Shown here piece after piece: positions 1 to 8,508 of a stretch of DNA of 23,389 nucleotides. The notes under the pieces are model-generated. The model did not search any database. It was not told the DNA's origin and saw only the letters and a list, made by a program, of their open reading frames with translations. A program made the position numbers and the translations under genes. Numbering within the stretch: the stretch's first letter is position 1; each line of letters starts with the position of its first letter. Source of the stretch: Brumimicrobium sp035497735 (lineage in GTDB: Bacteria; Bacteroidota; Bacteroidia; Flavobacteriales_D; Crocinitomicaceae); NCBI GenBank assembly GCA_035497735.1, contig DATJCX010000034.1, positions 1-23,389 of the forward strand, given 5' to 3'.

Positions 1-1010
1 CACCACCACAAGTTGTAGGGTTGGTGAAGTTAACTGTATAGTTAGGAACTTCTTTTACTACAATAGTTGTCGTTGCAGAGTTCTCACATCCATTTCCGTC
101 TGTGTATTCGTATGTTATTGTGTGTGTTCCAACTCCAGCAACGCTAGGGTCGAATTCATCACCAGTAATTCCATTTCCAGAGAATGTTCCACCATCAGGA
201 TTTCCTTTTATAATGACAGCATCATTGTCTTCACATAAGTCAGCTACTGGATCAATTGATACAACTGGTAATGCATTTACTGTAACTTCTACATCATCTG
301 TTGAAGTACAACCATTCAGAACCGCAGTTACTGTGTAAGTTGTCGTTCCAACAGTAGGAGTGAACGGTGTTCCGTCTGTTACTCCATTGTTCCAAGTGAT
401 TACTGCTCCATCAGGATTCGTTGCTGTTAAAGTAACTTCTTCGTTTTCACAAAGTACTTCATCACTTCCAGCGTTTACCGTTGGTGCATCAGGATCTTCC
501 AAAGTAATTATCGTGTTATCTAATTTTGGACAACCATCAAGTGTTACTTCGAAGTCAGTGTAAGTACCAGCCTCAAGGTCTGTGATAAGGATTTCACCAT
601 TTACATCAGCTGTATAAGTAACCGCGATTCCGTTGTTATAGTTAACATCGTAACTATCACCTGCATTTAATCCAGCTAGAGTAATTGTTCCTTCATCACC
701 TCCACAAGTTGTAGGGTTGGTGAAGTTAACTGTATAGTTAGGAACTTCTTTTACTACAATAGTTGTCGTTGCAGAGTTCTCACATCCATTTCCGTCTGTG
801 TATTCGTATGTTATTGTGTGCGTTCCAATCCCAGCCACGCTAGCATCGAAATCATCACCAGTAATTCCATTTCCAGAGAAAGTTCCACCGTTTGGTGTTC
901 CTACTAAGGTAATGACTGCATTGTCTTCACAAAGGTCTGAAACTGGGTCAATTGACACAACTGGCAGTGCATTTACTGTAACTTCTACATCATCTGTAGA
1001 AGTACAAATG
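1..1010 (-). repeat. 696-bp (232-codon) tandem repeat inside the giant surface-protein gene
   Basis: Bases 1-314 align with 697-1010 at a constant offset of 696 bases, so one full unit (315-1010) and part of a second (1-314) are visible. The first 120 bases or so are almost identical, with one difference seen at base 5; the rest is clearly homologous but more divergent. The offset is a whole number of codons (232), so the reading frame is kept. Each unit encodes an Ig-like module (LPVVSIDPV to GCENSATTTIVVKEV), a SprB-like module beginning TNPTTCGG, and a second Ig-like module beginning VNAGSDEVLC. The number of copies beyond the left edge cannot be seen. Confidence 0.9.
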
Positions 1011-2800
1011 CCATTTACTACCGTTAAAGTATAAGTTGTCGTAGAACTTGGGTTGACAATAGGATTTAAAGTGTTCTCGCCACTAACAATTGGTCCACCA
1101 GACCAAGATAGTTCAGGAATTGGAATTTTGTAACCAGTTACAATTATATCATCGATCGACCAAGACCAGTCATTCGAATGTATGTAATAAAATTGAGTGT
1201 AAACTGTAGGCTTGTTTTCAAATTCTTTTGGTAAGACAACAGAGTAGGTTGCAAAATTATTATAAGTTCCAATTCTAAAATTACTTTCAAATCTTTGAGA
1301 AACTTCTAAGTCAGTCCAATTGGTAGCATCAGTTGAAAAACGAACGAATATTCTTGAGTTATCAGAAGGGGATGCCTGTCTAAAGTAATGTCTAAAACTG
1401 AATTTTAAATTTTCATATCCTTCAGTTGAGAATGGGGGGCTTTGTAACCATGATGGACTAGGTTTTCCTGAACCATCTGATCGAAGGTAGAAGAAATTTG
1501 TTCCTCCATTCGTTATAGTCTCACCTCCATTTGTAAAAGTTGTTGCTCTTACAAATCCATTTGCATTTGTTGTAAAACCATTATCGTTACTATTGAAGTT
1601 TGCTTCGTAAACGTTTTCAGGTGATCCAATAGGTTCTGCCACACGTAGTATATAATCTTCTGTTTCTCCATAGTCAAAATTCTTACAAGCGTCTCCTGCT
1701 TCTGGTATCGTATTGTAAACTGCTCGCACTCTAATTCTATATTCACCTGGCGGCTGGCTAGCTGGTACATTTATTATGGTAGAATACGTATGGTATCCAT
1801 TCTGAAGACCTGCTGAATAAACAGATTCTGATTCTTGAAAAATACCATCATTATTCCAATCCACCCATACTCTAACACCATTGTTATAATCTCCTGTAGT
1901 AAAACTTAAAGTAAATGTAGAGTTTGGTGTTGCAACAACGCTGAATCTGTTGGTATAATCTGTATATCCATTAGCACCATATCCATTGAATTGATTATAA
2001 AAATCTATTAAAGCTCCAGATGAACGTACCATACTTATATGGTCATCATCTAATGGGTCTGAAGTTCCTACGCAGTTTGAGTTTGCTAGTGGTGGGGTGG
2101 AAGGTACTAGAATTGGGATATCTCCTTCCAATTCTACATTTCCACCACATGCTATACTTTTGTCTGGTCCTGCATCAATAGGGAATTGATCAACAGTTAC
2201 TGTTGTTTGACTAGTTGCTGAATTACTTCCGCAACTTACTGTTAAAGTGTATGTTTGCGTTGAAGTAGGAGTAGCAAAGGGCTGGGCGACCGAGGGATTT
2301 GATAGTCCTGTTGTGGGCGACCAAGAATAAGTAAACAGTCCGTTGGGTGGTGGACTTCCAATTAAGGTTCCGCCCAAACCGCAGGCTATCGATTTATTTG
2401 GTCCAGCATCGGCGACGGGGGTCAGAACTGTGATTGTAAAGTTTGCTGTGTATTGAGTACCTGTATCATCACAATCGTCTGTCATTCTTACACGGTAGGT
2501 TGTTGTTTCTTGAATAACTTCGGAATAAGTCGTAGCGTTTACCGTTCCAACATCCGTCCAAGCTCCTCCATTAACAGATTTCTGCCATTGTCGATTAATA
2601 GCACTATCATAACTCCCATGTGTTAAAGTGACAGTTTCACCAGCACATGCTTGCGCTACCGCTGATGTAATAGTTCCTCTATCGAAGTCGCATGAGGCAT
2701 ATGAATGATTAGACCATGCACCAGAAATAAAAATGAGTAACAAAAGAAGGACACTCCTTCCTTGAAGAGTCTTAGTAGTTAATTGTTTCATAGATTTCAT
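1..2800 (-). CDS. Giant secreted multidomain surface protein, 5' part (runs off left edge)
   Basis: The frame is open from ATG at 2798-2800 to the left edge, 933 codons without a stop; the 3' end lies outside the window. An AGGAGA motif precedes the ATG. Residues 1-36 form a signal peptide with a leucine-rich core ending near SYA. Next come Ig/PKD-like domains, two opening with DAGPxKSIACG. Residues about 239-388 match a GEVED domain (WVDWNNDGIF and a final YGETEDY). Residues about 394-556 resemble a MAM/choice-of-anchor-J jelly roll, ending in WSIDDI. Ig-like and SprB-like modules (TNPTTCGG, then NAGSD) repeat after that. In this phylum such proteins are T9SS-exported adhesins or gliding-associated proteins; the sorting domain itself is not visible here, so export by T9SS is inferred from architecture and from the similar gene at the right edge. 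Ligand and exact role are unknown. Confidence 0.85.
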   Translation of the reverse strand, partial: MKSMKQLTTKTLQGRSVLLLLLIFISGAWSNHSYASCDFDRGTITSAVAQACAGETVTLTHGSYDSAINRQWQKSVNGGAWTDVGTVNATTYSEVIQETTTYRVRMTDDCDDTGTQYTANFTITVLTPVADAGPNKSIACGLGGTLIGSPPPNGLFTYSWSPTTGLSNPSVAQPFATPTSTQTYTLTVSCGSNSATSQTTVTVDQFPIDAGPDKSIACGGNVELEGDIPILVPSTPPLANSNCVGTSDPLDDDHISMVRSSGALIDFYNQFNGYGANGYTDYTNRFSVVATPNSTFTLSFTTGDYNNGVRVWVDWNNDGIFQESESVYSAGLQNGYHTYSTIINVPASQPPGEYRIRVRAVYNTIPEAGDACKNFDYGETEDYILRVAEPIGSPENVYEANFNSNDNGFTTNANGFVRATTFTNGGETITNGGTNFFYLRSDGSGKPSPSWLQSPPFSTEGYENLKFSFRHYFRQASPSDNSRIFVRFSTDATNWTDLEVSQRFESNFRIGTYNNFATYSVVLPKEFENKPTVYTQFYYIHSNDWSWSIDDIIVTGYKIPIPELSWSGGPIVSGENTLNPIVNPSSTTTYTLTVVNGICTSTDDVEVTVNALPVVSIDPVSDLCEDNAVITLVGTPNGGTFSGNGITGDDFDASVAGIGTHTITYEYTDGNGCENSATTTIVVKEVPNYTVNFTNPTTCGGDEGTITLAGLNAGDSYDVNYNNGIAVTYTADVNGEILITDLEAGTYTDFEVTLDGCPKLDNTIITLEDPDAPTVNAGSDEVLCENEEVTLTATNPDGAVITWNNGVTDGTPFTPTVGTTTYTVTAVLNGCTSTDDVEVTVNALPVVSIDPVADLCEDNDAVIIKGNPDGGTFSGNGITGDEFDPSVAGVGTHTITYEYTDGNGCENSATTTIVVKEVPNYTVNFTNPTTCGG

Positions 2801-2908
2801 TTTTCGTACTTCTCCTTATACGCCCATTGAACTAAAAAGTTTACACTTTTTTAGTAAATCAATGTTGTGTGCTGAATAAGAATTAGTTATAATTATAGTA
2901 TTTAGAGT

Positions 2909-2916
2909 CAAATATA
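2909..2916 (-). promoter_or_regulatory. Candidate -7 box for the giant surface-protein gene
   Basis: The minus strand reads TATATTTG, a perfect match to the Bacteroidota -7 consensus TAnnTTTG, about 110 bases upstream of the ATG. A partial -33 element (TGTT at 2935-2938) lies 18 bases further upstream. The rest of 2801-3003 is AT-rich with no other feature seen. Confidence 0.45.
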
Positions 2917-3003
2917 TACTTATTTTTTGTTTTTAACATTTTTTTAAGTATTTATTTTATTTGTCGTTGATTCAGTAGTGTAGTTAAGGTTCAATATTTG
3001 CAA

Positions 3004-3037
3004 TAAAAAAAGCCGCTAATTATTAATTAACGGCTTT
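3004..3037 (-). terminator. Rho-independent terminator of dnaA
   Basis: On the minus strand AAAGCCG (3031-3037) pairs with CGGCTTT (3009-3015), with further AT pairing towards the loop, followed by a run of T (As at 3004-3011 on the plus strand). It lies just 9 bases beyond the dnaA stop codon. Confidence 0.85.
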
Positions 3038-3045
3038 AAGATATA

Positions 3046-4476
3046 TTACTGTATAGATAATTTCTTTTCTAAATCGTTTAAATAAGCTTTGAATTGCTTG
3101 TCTGTTTCTGAAAGATCATTTACTGTTCTACAAGCATGAAGTACAGTGGCATGGTCTCTACCTCCAGAGTGTGCTCCAATATTTGCTAGAGAAGATTTCG
3201 TTAGCTTCTTAGAGAAGTACATTGCAATTTGTCTTGCTTGAACGATTTCTCTTTTTCTAGTTTTAGACTTCAATGTTTCCATTTCAATGTCGAAATAGTC
3301 ACAAACAACTTTCTGGATATATTCAATAGAAACTTCTTTAGCTGTGTTCTTAACAAACTTATCAATCATCTTTTTAGCTAAATCTAAAGTGATTGCTTTT
3401 TTATTTAAAGAAGATTGTGCAATTAAAGAGTTTAATGCTCCTTCAATTTCACGAACGTTTGTATTGATACTGTATGCTAAGTATTCAATAACTTCTCTTG
3501 GAAGTTCAATTCCATTTGCGTATATTTTTTTCTCAATAATCGCAATTCTTGTTTCTAGTTCTGGTGCTTGTAAGTCAGCTGATAATCCCCATTTCAATCT
3601 ACTTAATAATCTTTGCTCCATTCCTTGGATATCCACGGGTGGTTTGTCAGATGTTAAGATGATTTGCTTACCGTTTTGGTGTAAGTGGTTAAAGATATGG
3701 AAGAATACGTCTTGCGTTTTTTCTTTACCTGAGAAGAACTCCACATCATCAATGATTAACACATCCATCATTTGATAGAAGTGAATGAAATCGTTACTCG
3801 TATTGTTTTTAATTGCGTCGATAAATTGATGTACGAACTTTACAGAGTTTACATACAGAACAATTTTATTTGGGAATTTATTTTTAATCTCAATTCCGAT
3901 TGCATTAACGAGGTGTGTTTTTCCTAAACCAACACCTCCATATAATAACAATGGATTAAAAGCTGTTCCACCTGGCTTACTTGCCACCGCGTATCCTGCA
4001 GATCTTGCAAGATGATTACAGTCTCCCTCTACGAAATTGTCAAAAGTATATGCTGGGTTTAAATTAGAACTAACATCTATCTTTTTTAAACCAGGAATTA
4101 CAAATGGATTCTTTATAAAATCATTTCCTACCATTAAAGGTACGGAAACAGGATTGTTTCTTGTTGAAGTCTTTCCTGAAGTTGGTATTCTAACAGTATA
4201 AGGAGTTGAATTTGGTGTATTTCTCTCCATTATAATACTGTACTCTAATCTTCCATTAGCTCCTAGTTCCTTTTTAATAACTTTTCTAAGAAGCGTAATG
4301 TAATGCTCTTCTAACCATTCGTAAAAAAAGTGAGAGGGAACTTGGATAGTTAATATGTCGTCCTCAAGTTTAATTGGTACAATTGGAGTAAACCAAGTTT
4401 TGAAAGCTTGTAAAGGAATATTGTCCTTTATAACTTTCAAACATGCTTCCCATTTTTGTTCATGCAGTTGGCTCAT
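3046..4476 (-). CDS. dnaA: Chromosomal replication initiator protein DnaA
   Basis: DnaA is the AAA+ ATPase that binds DnaA boxes and melts the replication origin. The 476-residue length is usual for the family. Residues 1-80 form N-terminal domain I (helicase and partner binding), followed by a variable linker to about 138. The AAA+ core carries Walker A GGVGLGKTH at 180-188, Walker B VLIIDD at 239-244, an arginine-bearing segment RLLSRLKWGL at 289-298 and sensor II NVREIEGAL at 340-348. Domain IV has the DnaA signature GGRDHATVLHACRT at 438-451, the helix-turn-helix that reads the DnaA box. The gene is transcribed alone, with a terminator directly after it, and is divergent from the thioesterase gene across an AT-rich gap. 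Confidence 0.98.
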   Translation of the reverse strand: MSQLHEQKWEACLKVIKDNIPLQAFKTWFTPIVPIKLEDDILTIQVPSHFFYEWLEEHYITLLRKVIKKELGANGRLEYSIIMERNTPNSTPYTVRIPTSGKTSTRNNPVSVPLMVGNDFIKNPFVIPGLKKIDVSSNLNPAYTFDNFVEGDCNHLARSAGYAVASKPGGTAFNPLLLYGGVGLGKTHLVNAIGIEIKNKFPNKIVLYVNSVKFVHQFIDAIKNNTSNDFIHFYQMMDVLIIDDVEFFSGKEKTQDVFFHIFNHLHQNGKQIILTSDKPPVDIQGMEQRLLSRLKWGLSADLQAPELETRIAIIEKKIYANGIELPREVIEYLAYSINTNVREIEGALNSLIAQSSLNKKAITLDLAKKMIDKFVKNTAKEVSIEYIQKVVCDYFDIEMETLKSKTRKREIVQARQIAMYFSKKLTKSSLANIGAHSGGRDHATVLHACRTVNDLSETDKQFKAYLNDLEKKLSIQ

Positions 4477-4793
4477 TTAACTAGTAAGATTTTTAAAATT
4501 TATATAATATGTATTAAGAAAATTGATTTCTTGTATCTTTTTCACTTTGACAAATATTCACATAAAAAAGTTAAAAAAAAAACCAAATGCCTATTGCAAT
4601 TGTAAAATATTTTACTGTTGATGATTTTTTAAAAATACTTTTTTTTTATAATGAATATTATCGAAATTATTCTATTTTAAGCCAGAAATCATAAATTCTG
4701 TTGTGTTAAATTGTCAGTATTTATTAATACCAATTCTAGTGGTTAAAGATATGTATATTTTTAATAAATTTAAGCGCTAAACAGTAAAAAAAA
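4477..4793. promoter_or_regulatory. AT-rich divergent intergenic region between dnaA and thioesterase
   Basis: This 317-base gap must hold the start signals of both divergent genes. It contains long A and T runs (around 4575-4585 and 4640-4652). No perfect TAnnTTTG box was found; TATATTTT at 4754-4761 is a one-mismatch candidate for the thioesterase operon. The only loosely DnaA-box-like site is ATATTCACA at 4554-4562, two mismatches from TTATCCACA. No cluster of boxes is visible, so I do not call an origin. Confidence 0.4.
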
Positions 4794-5219
4794 ATGAATA
4801 TAAATAAGGAAAGCATTTATAGTTCTGAAACTCAACTACGTGTAAGGTACGGAGAGACTGATCAGATGGGGTATTGCTATTATGGAAATTACGCCCAATA
4901 TTTTGAAGTTGGAAGAGTTGAGGCTCTAAGAAAGCTCGGAATGACCTATAAGCAGCTGGAAGAAATGGGGTATATGTTACCAGTAAGTACGCTCAATATA
5001 AAATATTTTTCTCCTGCCTTCTATGACGACTTATTAACAATTGTCACTAAAATCACCGAGCAAAAGGGTGTTCGTTTGGTGTTTGAATATGAAATTTATA
5101 ATGAAAGTAAAAAGTTGTTGGTGACTGCAGATACAATGTTGGTTTTTGTAAATAAAAGTACCATGAAGCCGACCACGCCTCCAAAAGAATTTGTAGATTT
5201 ATTCTTTGATAAAAAATAA
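4794..5219 (+). CDS. Acyl-CoA thioesterase, YbgC-like hotdog fold
   Basis: This 141-residue protein matches the 4-hydroxybenzoyl-CoA thioesterase/YbgC family, which hydrolyses acyl-CoA thioesters in the cytoplasm; the substrate cannot be told from sequence. The family motif is at 19-33, YGETDQMGYCYYGNY. Tyr19 and Asp23 correspond to the conserved Tyr and Asp of YbgC proteins. The position of the conserved His (VYHxNY in YbgC) is Tyr30 here, a variant I associate from memory with Bacteroidota homologues. The EVGRVEAL helix that follows is typical. The ATG at 4794 is preceded by an A-rich tract without a clear Shine-Dalgarno motif. It leads a probable operon: the ureohydrolase start lies 5 bases after its stop. 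Confidence 0.88.
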   Translation: MNINKESIYSSETQLRVRYGETDQMGYCYYGNYAQYFEVGRVEALRKLGMTYKQLEEMGYMLPVSTLNIKYFSPAFYDDLLTIVTKITEQKGVRLVFEYEIYNESKKLLVTADTMLVFVNKSTMKPTTPPKEFVDLFFDKK

Positions 5220-5223
5220 CAAT

Positions 5224-6186
5224 ATGGAATCAGAATATTTTTCTTTTGAAAAGTTTAAACAAGGAAATCTTAGAAATATGTCTTTCAAAAGAGAAGGAGA
5301 AATGAAAATGGGTTTTACCCTTTCTAATCTTGAAGACGCTAAGTATGTTATTATAGGTGTGGAAGAATCTTTTGGTCCGAGGGCAAATCACGGAAAAGGT
5401 GGTGCAGAAAATGGGTTTTCAGCTTTCCTTTCTACCTTTTTAAATATGCAAGCAACGGAATCTTTGGCCGGTGATGAAATTCACCTTCTAGGGAAAGTAA
5501 TTGTTCTAAAAGGAAATGATGAAGTGCTTGAAATGAGGACTATCGTTCGAGAGTTAGATGAATTTATTTATCAATTATTGGTTGAAAACATAAAGGAAGG
5601 ACAAATTCCAATTTTAATTGGTGGTGGACATAATAATGCATACCCTTTAATGAAGTTTTCTAGTGAACGTTATAACAAATCGCTTCAAGTTATCAATTTA
5701 GACGCCCATGCTGATTATCGAATTCTAGAGGGAAGACATTCAGGAAATTCATTTTCTTATGCTTTTCAATCTGGATTAATTAAAAAATATTCCGTTTTAG
5801 GTTTGCACCAGCGTTATAATAGTCAGCAAATTATTAATGAGTTGAATCGAGATGGACATTATTACTCATTTCATGAAGATTATATCTTCGGAAATAGGAA
5901 CTATGATCAAGATTTCGTTAATTTATATGAACTGTTTTCTGAATCAAAGGATTATATCGGTGTAGAATTAGATATGGATACAATTGAAAGAATGCCGAGC
6001 AGTGCTTTTTCGCCTGTTGGTATTCCTATTGAATTAGCAAGAGTGTATTTGAATAGAATGGGACGAATAGATAATATTGCATACTTACATCTTCCTGAGG
6101 GTGCACCTATGAATGATAAAGAAGATAAAATTGTGGGTAAAGCACTTGCATATTTAGTTACGGACTTTATTAAGGCGCACGGCTAG
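5224..6186 (+). CDS. Ureohydrolase (arginase/agmatinase/formimidoylglutamase family)
   Basis: This 320-residue protein belongs to the binuclear Mn ureohydrolase family, which cleaves guanidino or formimino groups. Metal-binding motifs are complete: GGGH at 133-136, DAHAD at 160-164 and DMD at 250-252. The opening EESFGPRANHGKGGAENGF at 48-66 resembles Bacteroidota proteins annotated as formimidoylglutamase (histidine degradation), but the substrate is an inference, and no other hut gene is in the window. I chose ATG 5224 rather than an upstream in-frame TTG at 5206, because the TTG lies inside the thioesterase gene and its extension has no family similarity. It is co-directional with the thioesterase (5 bases apart) and 44 bases ahead of the patatin-like gene. 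Confidence 0.85.
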   Translation: MESEYFSFEKFKQGNLRNMSFKREGEMKMGFTLSNLEDAKYVIIGVEESFGPRANHGKGGAENGFSAFLSTFLNMQATESLAGDEIHLLGKVIVLKGNDEVLEMRTIVRELDEFIYQLLVENIKEGQIPILIGGGHNNAYPLMKFSSERYNKSLQVINLDAHADYRILEGRHSGNSFSYAFQSGLIKKYSVLGLHQRYNSQQIINELNRDGHYYSFHEDYIFGNRNYDQDFVNLYELFSESKDYIGVELDMDTIERMPSSAFSPVGIPIELARVYLNRMGRIDNIAYLHLPEGAPMNDKEDKIVGKALAYLVTDFIKAHG

Positions 6187-6230
6187 GATATCGCTGAATT
6201 TTTCTATATTTATACAGTAATTCAAAAGTC

Positions 6231-8507
6231 ATGCGCAAACGATTTTTCAATATTCTAACAAAAGTAGGTGAATTCTTTCCCTTCCATTTGTTTTTTTCGC
6301 ATGTTAGGTATAACTTAATTATGCTTTTGTATTGGGCGTTTCTGTTTGCTATTATTAATAATCAGCTCGGACAGGGTTTAGGATTACCTTATTTGTTTTT
6401 ATCCCCAGAATACATGGGGCATACCAGTTCGCTGGCATTCTTGTTTTTAGGGGTGGGAATTGGTGGTTTTATAATGGCTTATCATATTTATAGTTATATT
6501 CAAATAGGGCCTAGATACTCTTTTATCGCCACTTTGTATCGACCATTTTATAAGTTTTTGCTCAATAATAGCTTAATTCCTTTTGCTTTTATGATCAACA
6601 TATCAGTGAATATTTACTCATTTCAAAAGGGTAGTCAGTATGTTGATACGGCTGAAATAATGTTCTTTATATTGTCGCTAAACGGTGGTGCTTTAGGCTT
6701 TTTTATTTTGTCTCTTTTGTATTTTATTCCTACGAATAAGGACTTATTCAAGATTACAGGTAAAAAGCAAGAAGAGTTTCATGGAGAGTCAAGTAATATT
6801 CAAACAACATTACACCGTCACCAAACATGGTATAGGCCTTTTATGGTGAATACTTATGCGTTGTTTTACTACCTCAATTCCGATTTTAGAATTAAACGTT
6901 CTCGAAGCAGTGCCCATTATGATGTGAATATTCTAAATAAGGTATTCGCTCAAAATCATATTAACGCATCTATTTTTGAGATTTTTCTTGTTATATCTTT
7001 TGCTATAATCGGTTTGTTTCGAGGTTATGCAGTATTTCAATTGCCTGCTGGAGTTAGTATAATGATGCTCTTAACCATCATCATTATGTTGGTGAGTGCT
7101 TTGTTTTCTTGGTTTAAATCCTGGACAATTCCTTTTGTGTTTTTGATTTTAATCTTAATTAATTACCTAAATACCAATACGAACTTTTTCCAATTTAAAA
7201 GTTATGCTTATGGTTTATCTTATGAGAAAGATAAGCTGATAAAATATGATCAAGTAGCTCTTTTTGAAAAAGATCTTGATGATTCTATCATTCAAAGGGA
7301 TATGAATAATTATATCGCTACACTTGAGAATTGGAAGAAAAAAACGGGTAAGGATAAGCCGAAACTGATTGTTTTAAATTCTAGCGGTGGTGGATCTAGA
7401 AGCGCTATGTGGACCTTTAAAGTTTTGCAAGTGTTGGATAGTATTACGCAAAAGGAAGTTTCAGAACACATACAAATGATGACAGGTGCCTCTGGAGGAA
7501 TGGTTGGTGCAGCCTACTATCGAGACTTGATTTTGATGGAAAATGATAGTTTGATAAAATCCAGGTTGGACAAACAATACCTAGATAATATTTCTAAAGA
7601 TTTATTGAATAGATTATCCTTTTCTCTTGCCACTAGCGACTTGTTTTTTAGGTTCACTAGAAAGGAGATTAACGGACATGAATACATCGTTGATAGAGGC
7701 TATGAGTTTGAGCAACAATTGATGGATAATTTGGACGGAGCTTTTAATAGAACCTTAGGTGGATATGAGAACTTTGAAAGACAAGCGATTATTCCAACGA
7801 TGATTTTGACACCATCTATTATTAATGATGGTAGAAGATTGATTGTGGGGTCCCAGCAGCATGGTTATTTAAAGTCTACGGCTTATTTGGATGATCAAAT
7901 TGGACTTTCGCATAGTACTGAGAACATTGAGTATTTAAAGCTCTTTGAGAAAAACAGACCTCAAGATTTAAACTTTACGACCGCTTTGAGAATGAGTGCG
8001 ACTTTCCCGTATATCATGCCTATGATTTCTATGCCGACAAGTCCTGAGATGTATATTATGGATGCCGGAATTAGAGATAATTATGGTTATAAACTGACAA
8101 CACACTATCTGTTAACTTTAAGGGAATGGATTAAAAACAATACGAGTGGAGTGATTATTTTAAGAATTAGAGACAATAAAAAGGACTTAATGGATAGCAA
8201 ATCTCAAAATGTGAGTTTGTATAAACGTTTTATTTTGCCTTTTGGAAATATGTATGGAAACTTCCTAAAGATGCAAGATTTCAATCAAGATGAATTAATG
8301 TCCACGATGGTGCGTTCGGTTGATTTCCCTGTGAATGTTGTGACTTTTAATTTAAGAGAAGAATATCAAAACCGTATTTCTTTGTCTTGGCATTTAACCG
8401 AACAAGAGAAGACAAAAGTTAATGCAGCGATAAATTCTAAGGCAAATCAAGAATCAATTCAGTCAATTTTACGACTTTTGCAATTAATATCAGAAGAGAA
8501 AAAATAA
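6231..8507 (+). CDS. Multi-pass membrane protein with C-terminal patatin-like phospholipase domain
   Basis: The 758-residue protein has two halves. Residues 1-320 hold about seven hydrophobic segments (roughly 27-47, 66-90, 112-130, 143-165, 250-268, 273-293, 298-315). Residues 375-700 form a patatin-type lipid acyl hydrolase: glycine-rich oxyanion loop GGGSR at 386-390, nucleophile elbow GASGG with Ser421, the MSATFPYIMP segment at 588-597, and catalytic Asp611 in DAG. The Ser-Asp dyad is therefore intact and an active lipase/phospholipase A at the membrane is plausible; the substrate is unknown. Patatins are usually soluble or tethered by other means, so the long N-terminal membrane half is notable. 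Its stop is one base from the next gene's ATG, so the two are almost certainly co-transcribed. Confidence 0.87.
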   Translation: MRKRFFNILTKVGEFFPFHLFFSHVRYNLIMLLYWAFLFAIINNQLGQGLGLPYLFLSPEYMGHTSSLAFLFLGVGIGGFIMAYHIYSYIQIGPRYSFIATLYRPFYKFLLNNSLIPFAFMINISVNIYSFQKGSQYVDTAEIMFFILSLNGGALGFFILSLLYFIPTNKDLFKITGKKQEEFHGESSNIQTTLHRHQTWYRPFMVNTYALFYYLNSDFRIKRSRSSAHYDVNILNKVFAQNHINASIFEIFLVISFAIIGLFRGYAVFQLPAGVSIMMLLTIIIMLVSALFSWFKSWTIPFVFLILILINYLNTNTNFFQFKSYAYGLSYEKDKLIKYDQVALFEKDLDDSIIQRDMNNYIATLENWKKKTGKDKPKLIVLNSSGGGSRSAMWTFKVLQVLDSITQKEVSEHIQMMTGASGGMVGAAYYRDLILMENDSLIKSRLDKQYLDNISKDLLNRLSFSLATSDLFFRFTRKEINGHEYIVDRGYEFEQQLMDNLDGAFNRTLGGYENFERQAIIPTMILTPSIINDGRRLIVGSQQHGYLKSTAYLDDQIGLSHSTENIEYLKLFEKNRPQDLNFTTALRMSATFPYIMPMISMPTSPEMYIMDAGIRDNYGYKLTTHYLLTLREWIKNNTSGVIILRIRDNKKDLMDSKSQNVSLYKRFILPFGNMYGNFLKMQDFNQDELMSTMVRSVDFPVNVVTFNLREEYQNRISLSWHLTEQEKTKVNAAINSKANQESIQSILRLLQLISEEKK

Positions 8508-8508
8508 G

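Noticed and set aside
1..1010. CRISPR array
   Set aside because: The repeat unit is 696 bases, coding and in frame, with no short repeat-spacer pattern.
102..1034. Plus-strand open frames of about 67-78 codons in the left repeat region
   Set aside because: They lie opposite the 933-codon minus-strand frame, repeat at the same 696-base offset, and show no domain. They are shadows of the real gene.
4477..4793. Replication origin next to dnaA
   Set aside because: The gap is AT-rich, but only one poor DnaA-box-like site was seen and no box cluster. Position alone is not enough.
5206..5223. TTG start extending the ureohydrolase by six residues
   Set aside because: It lies within the thioesterase gene. 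ATG 5224 follows the thioesterase stop directly and fits the family.
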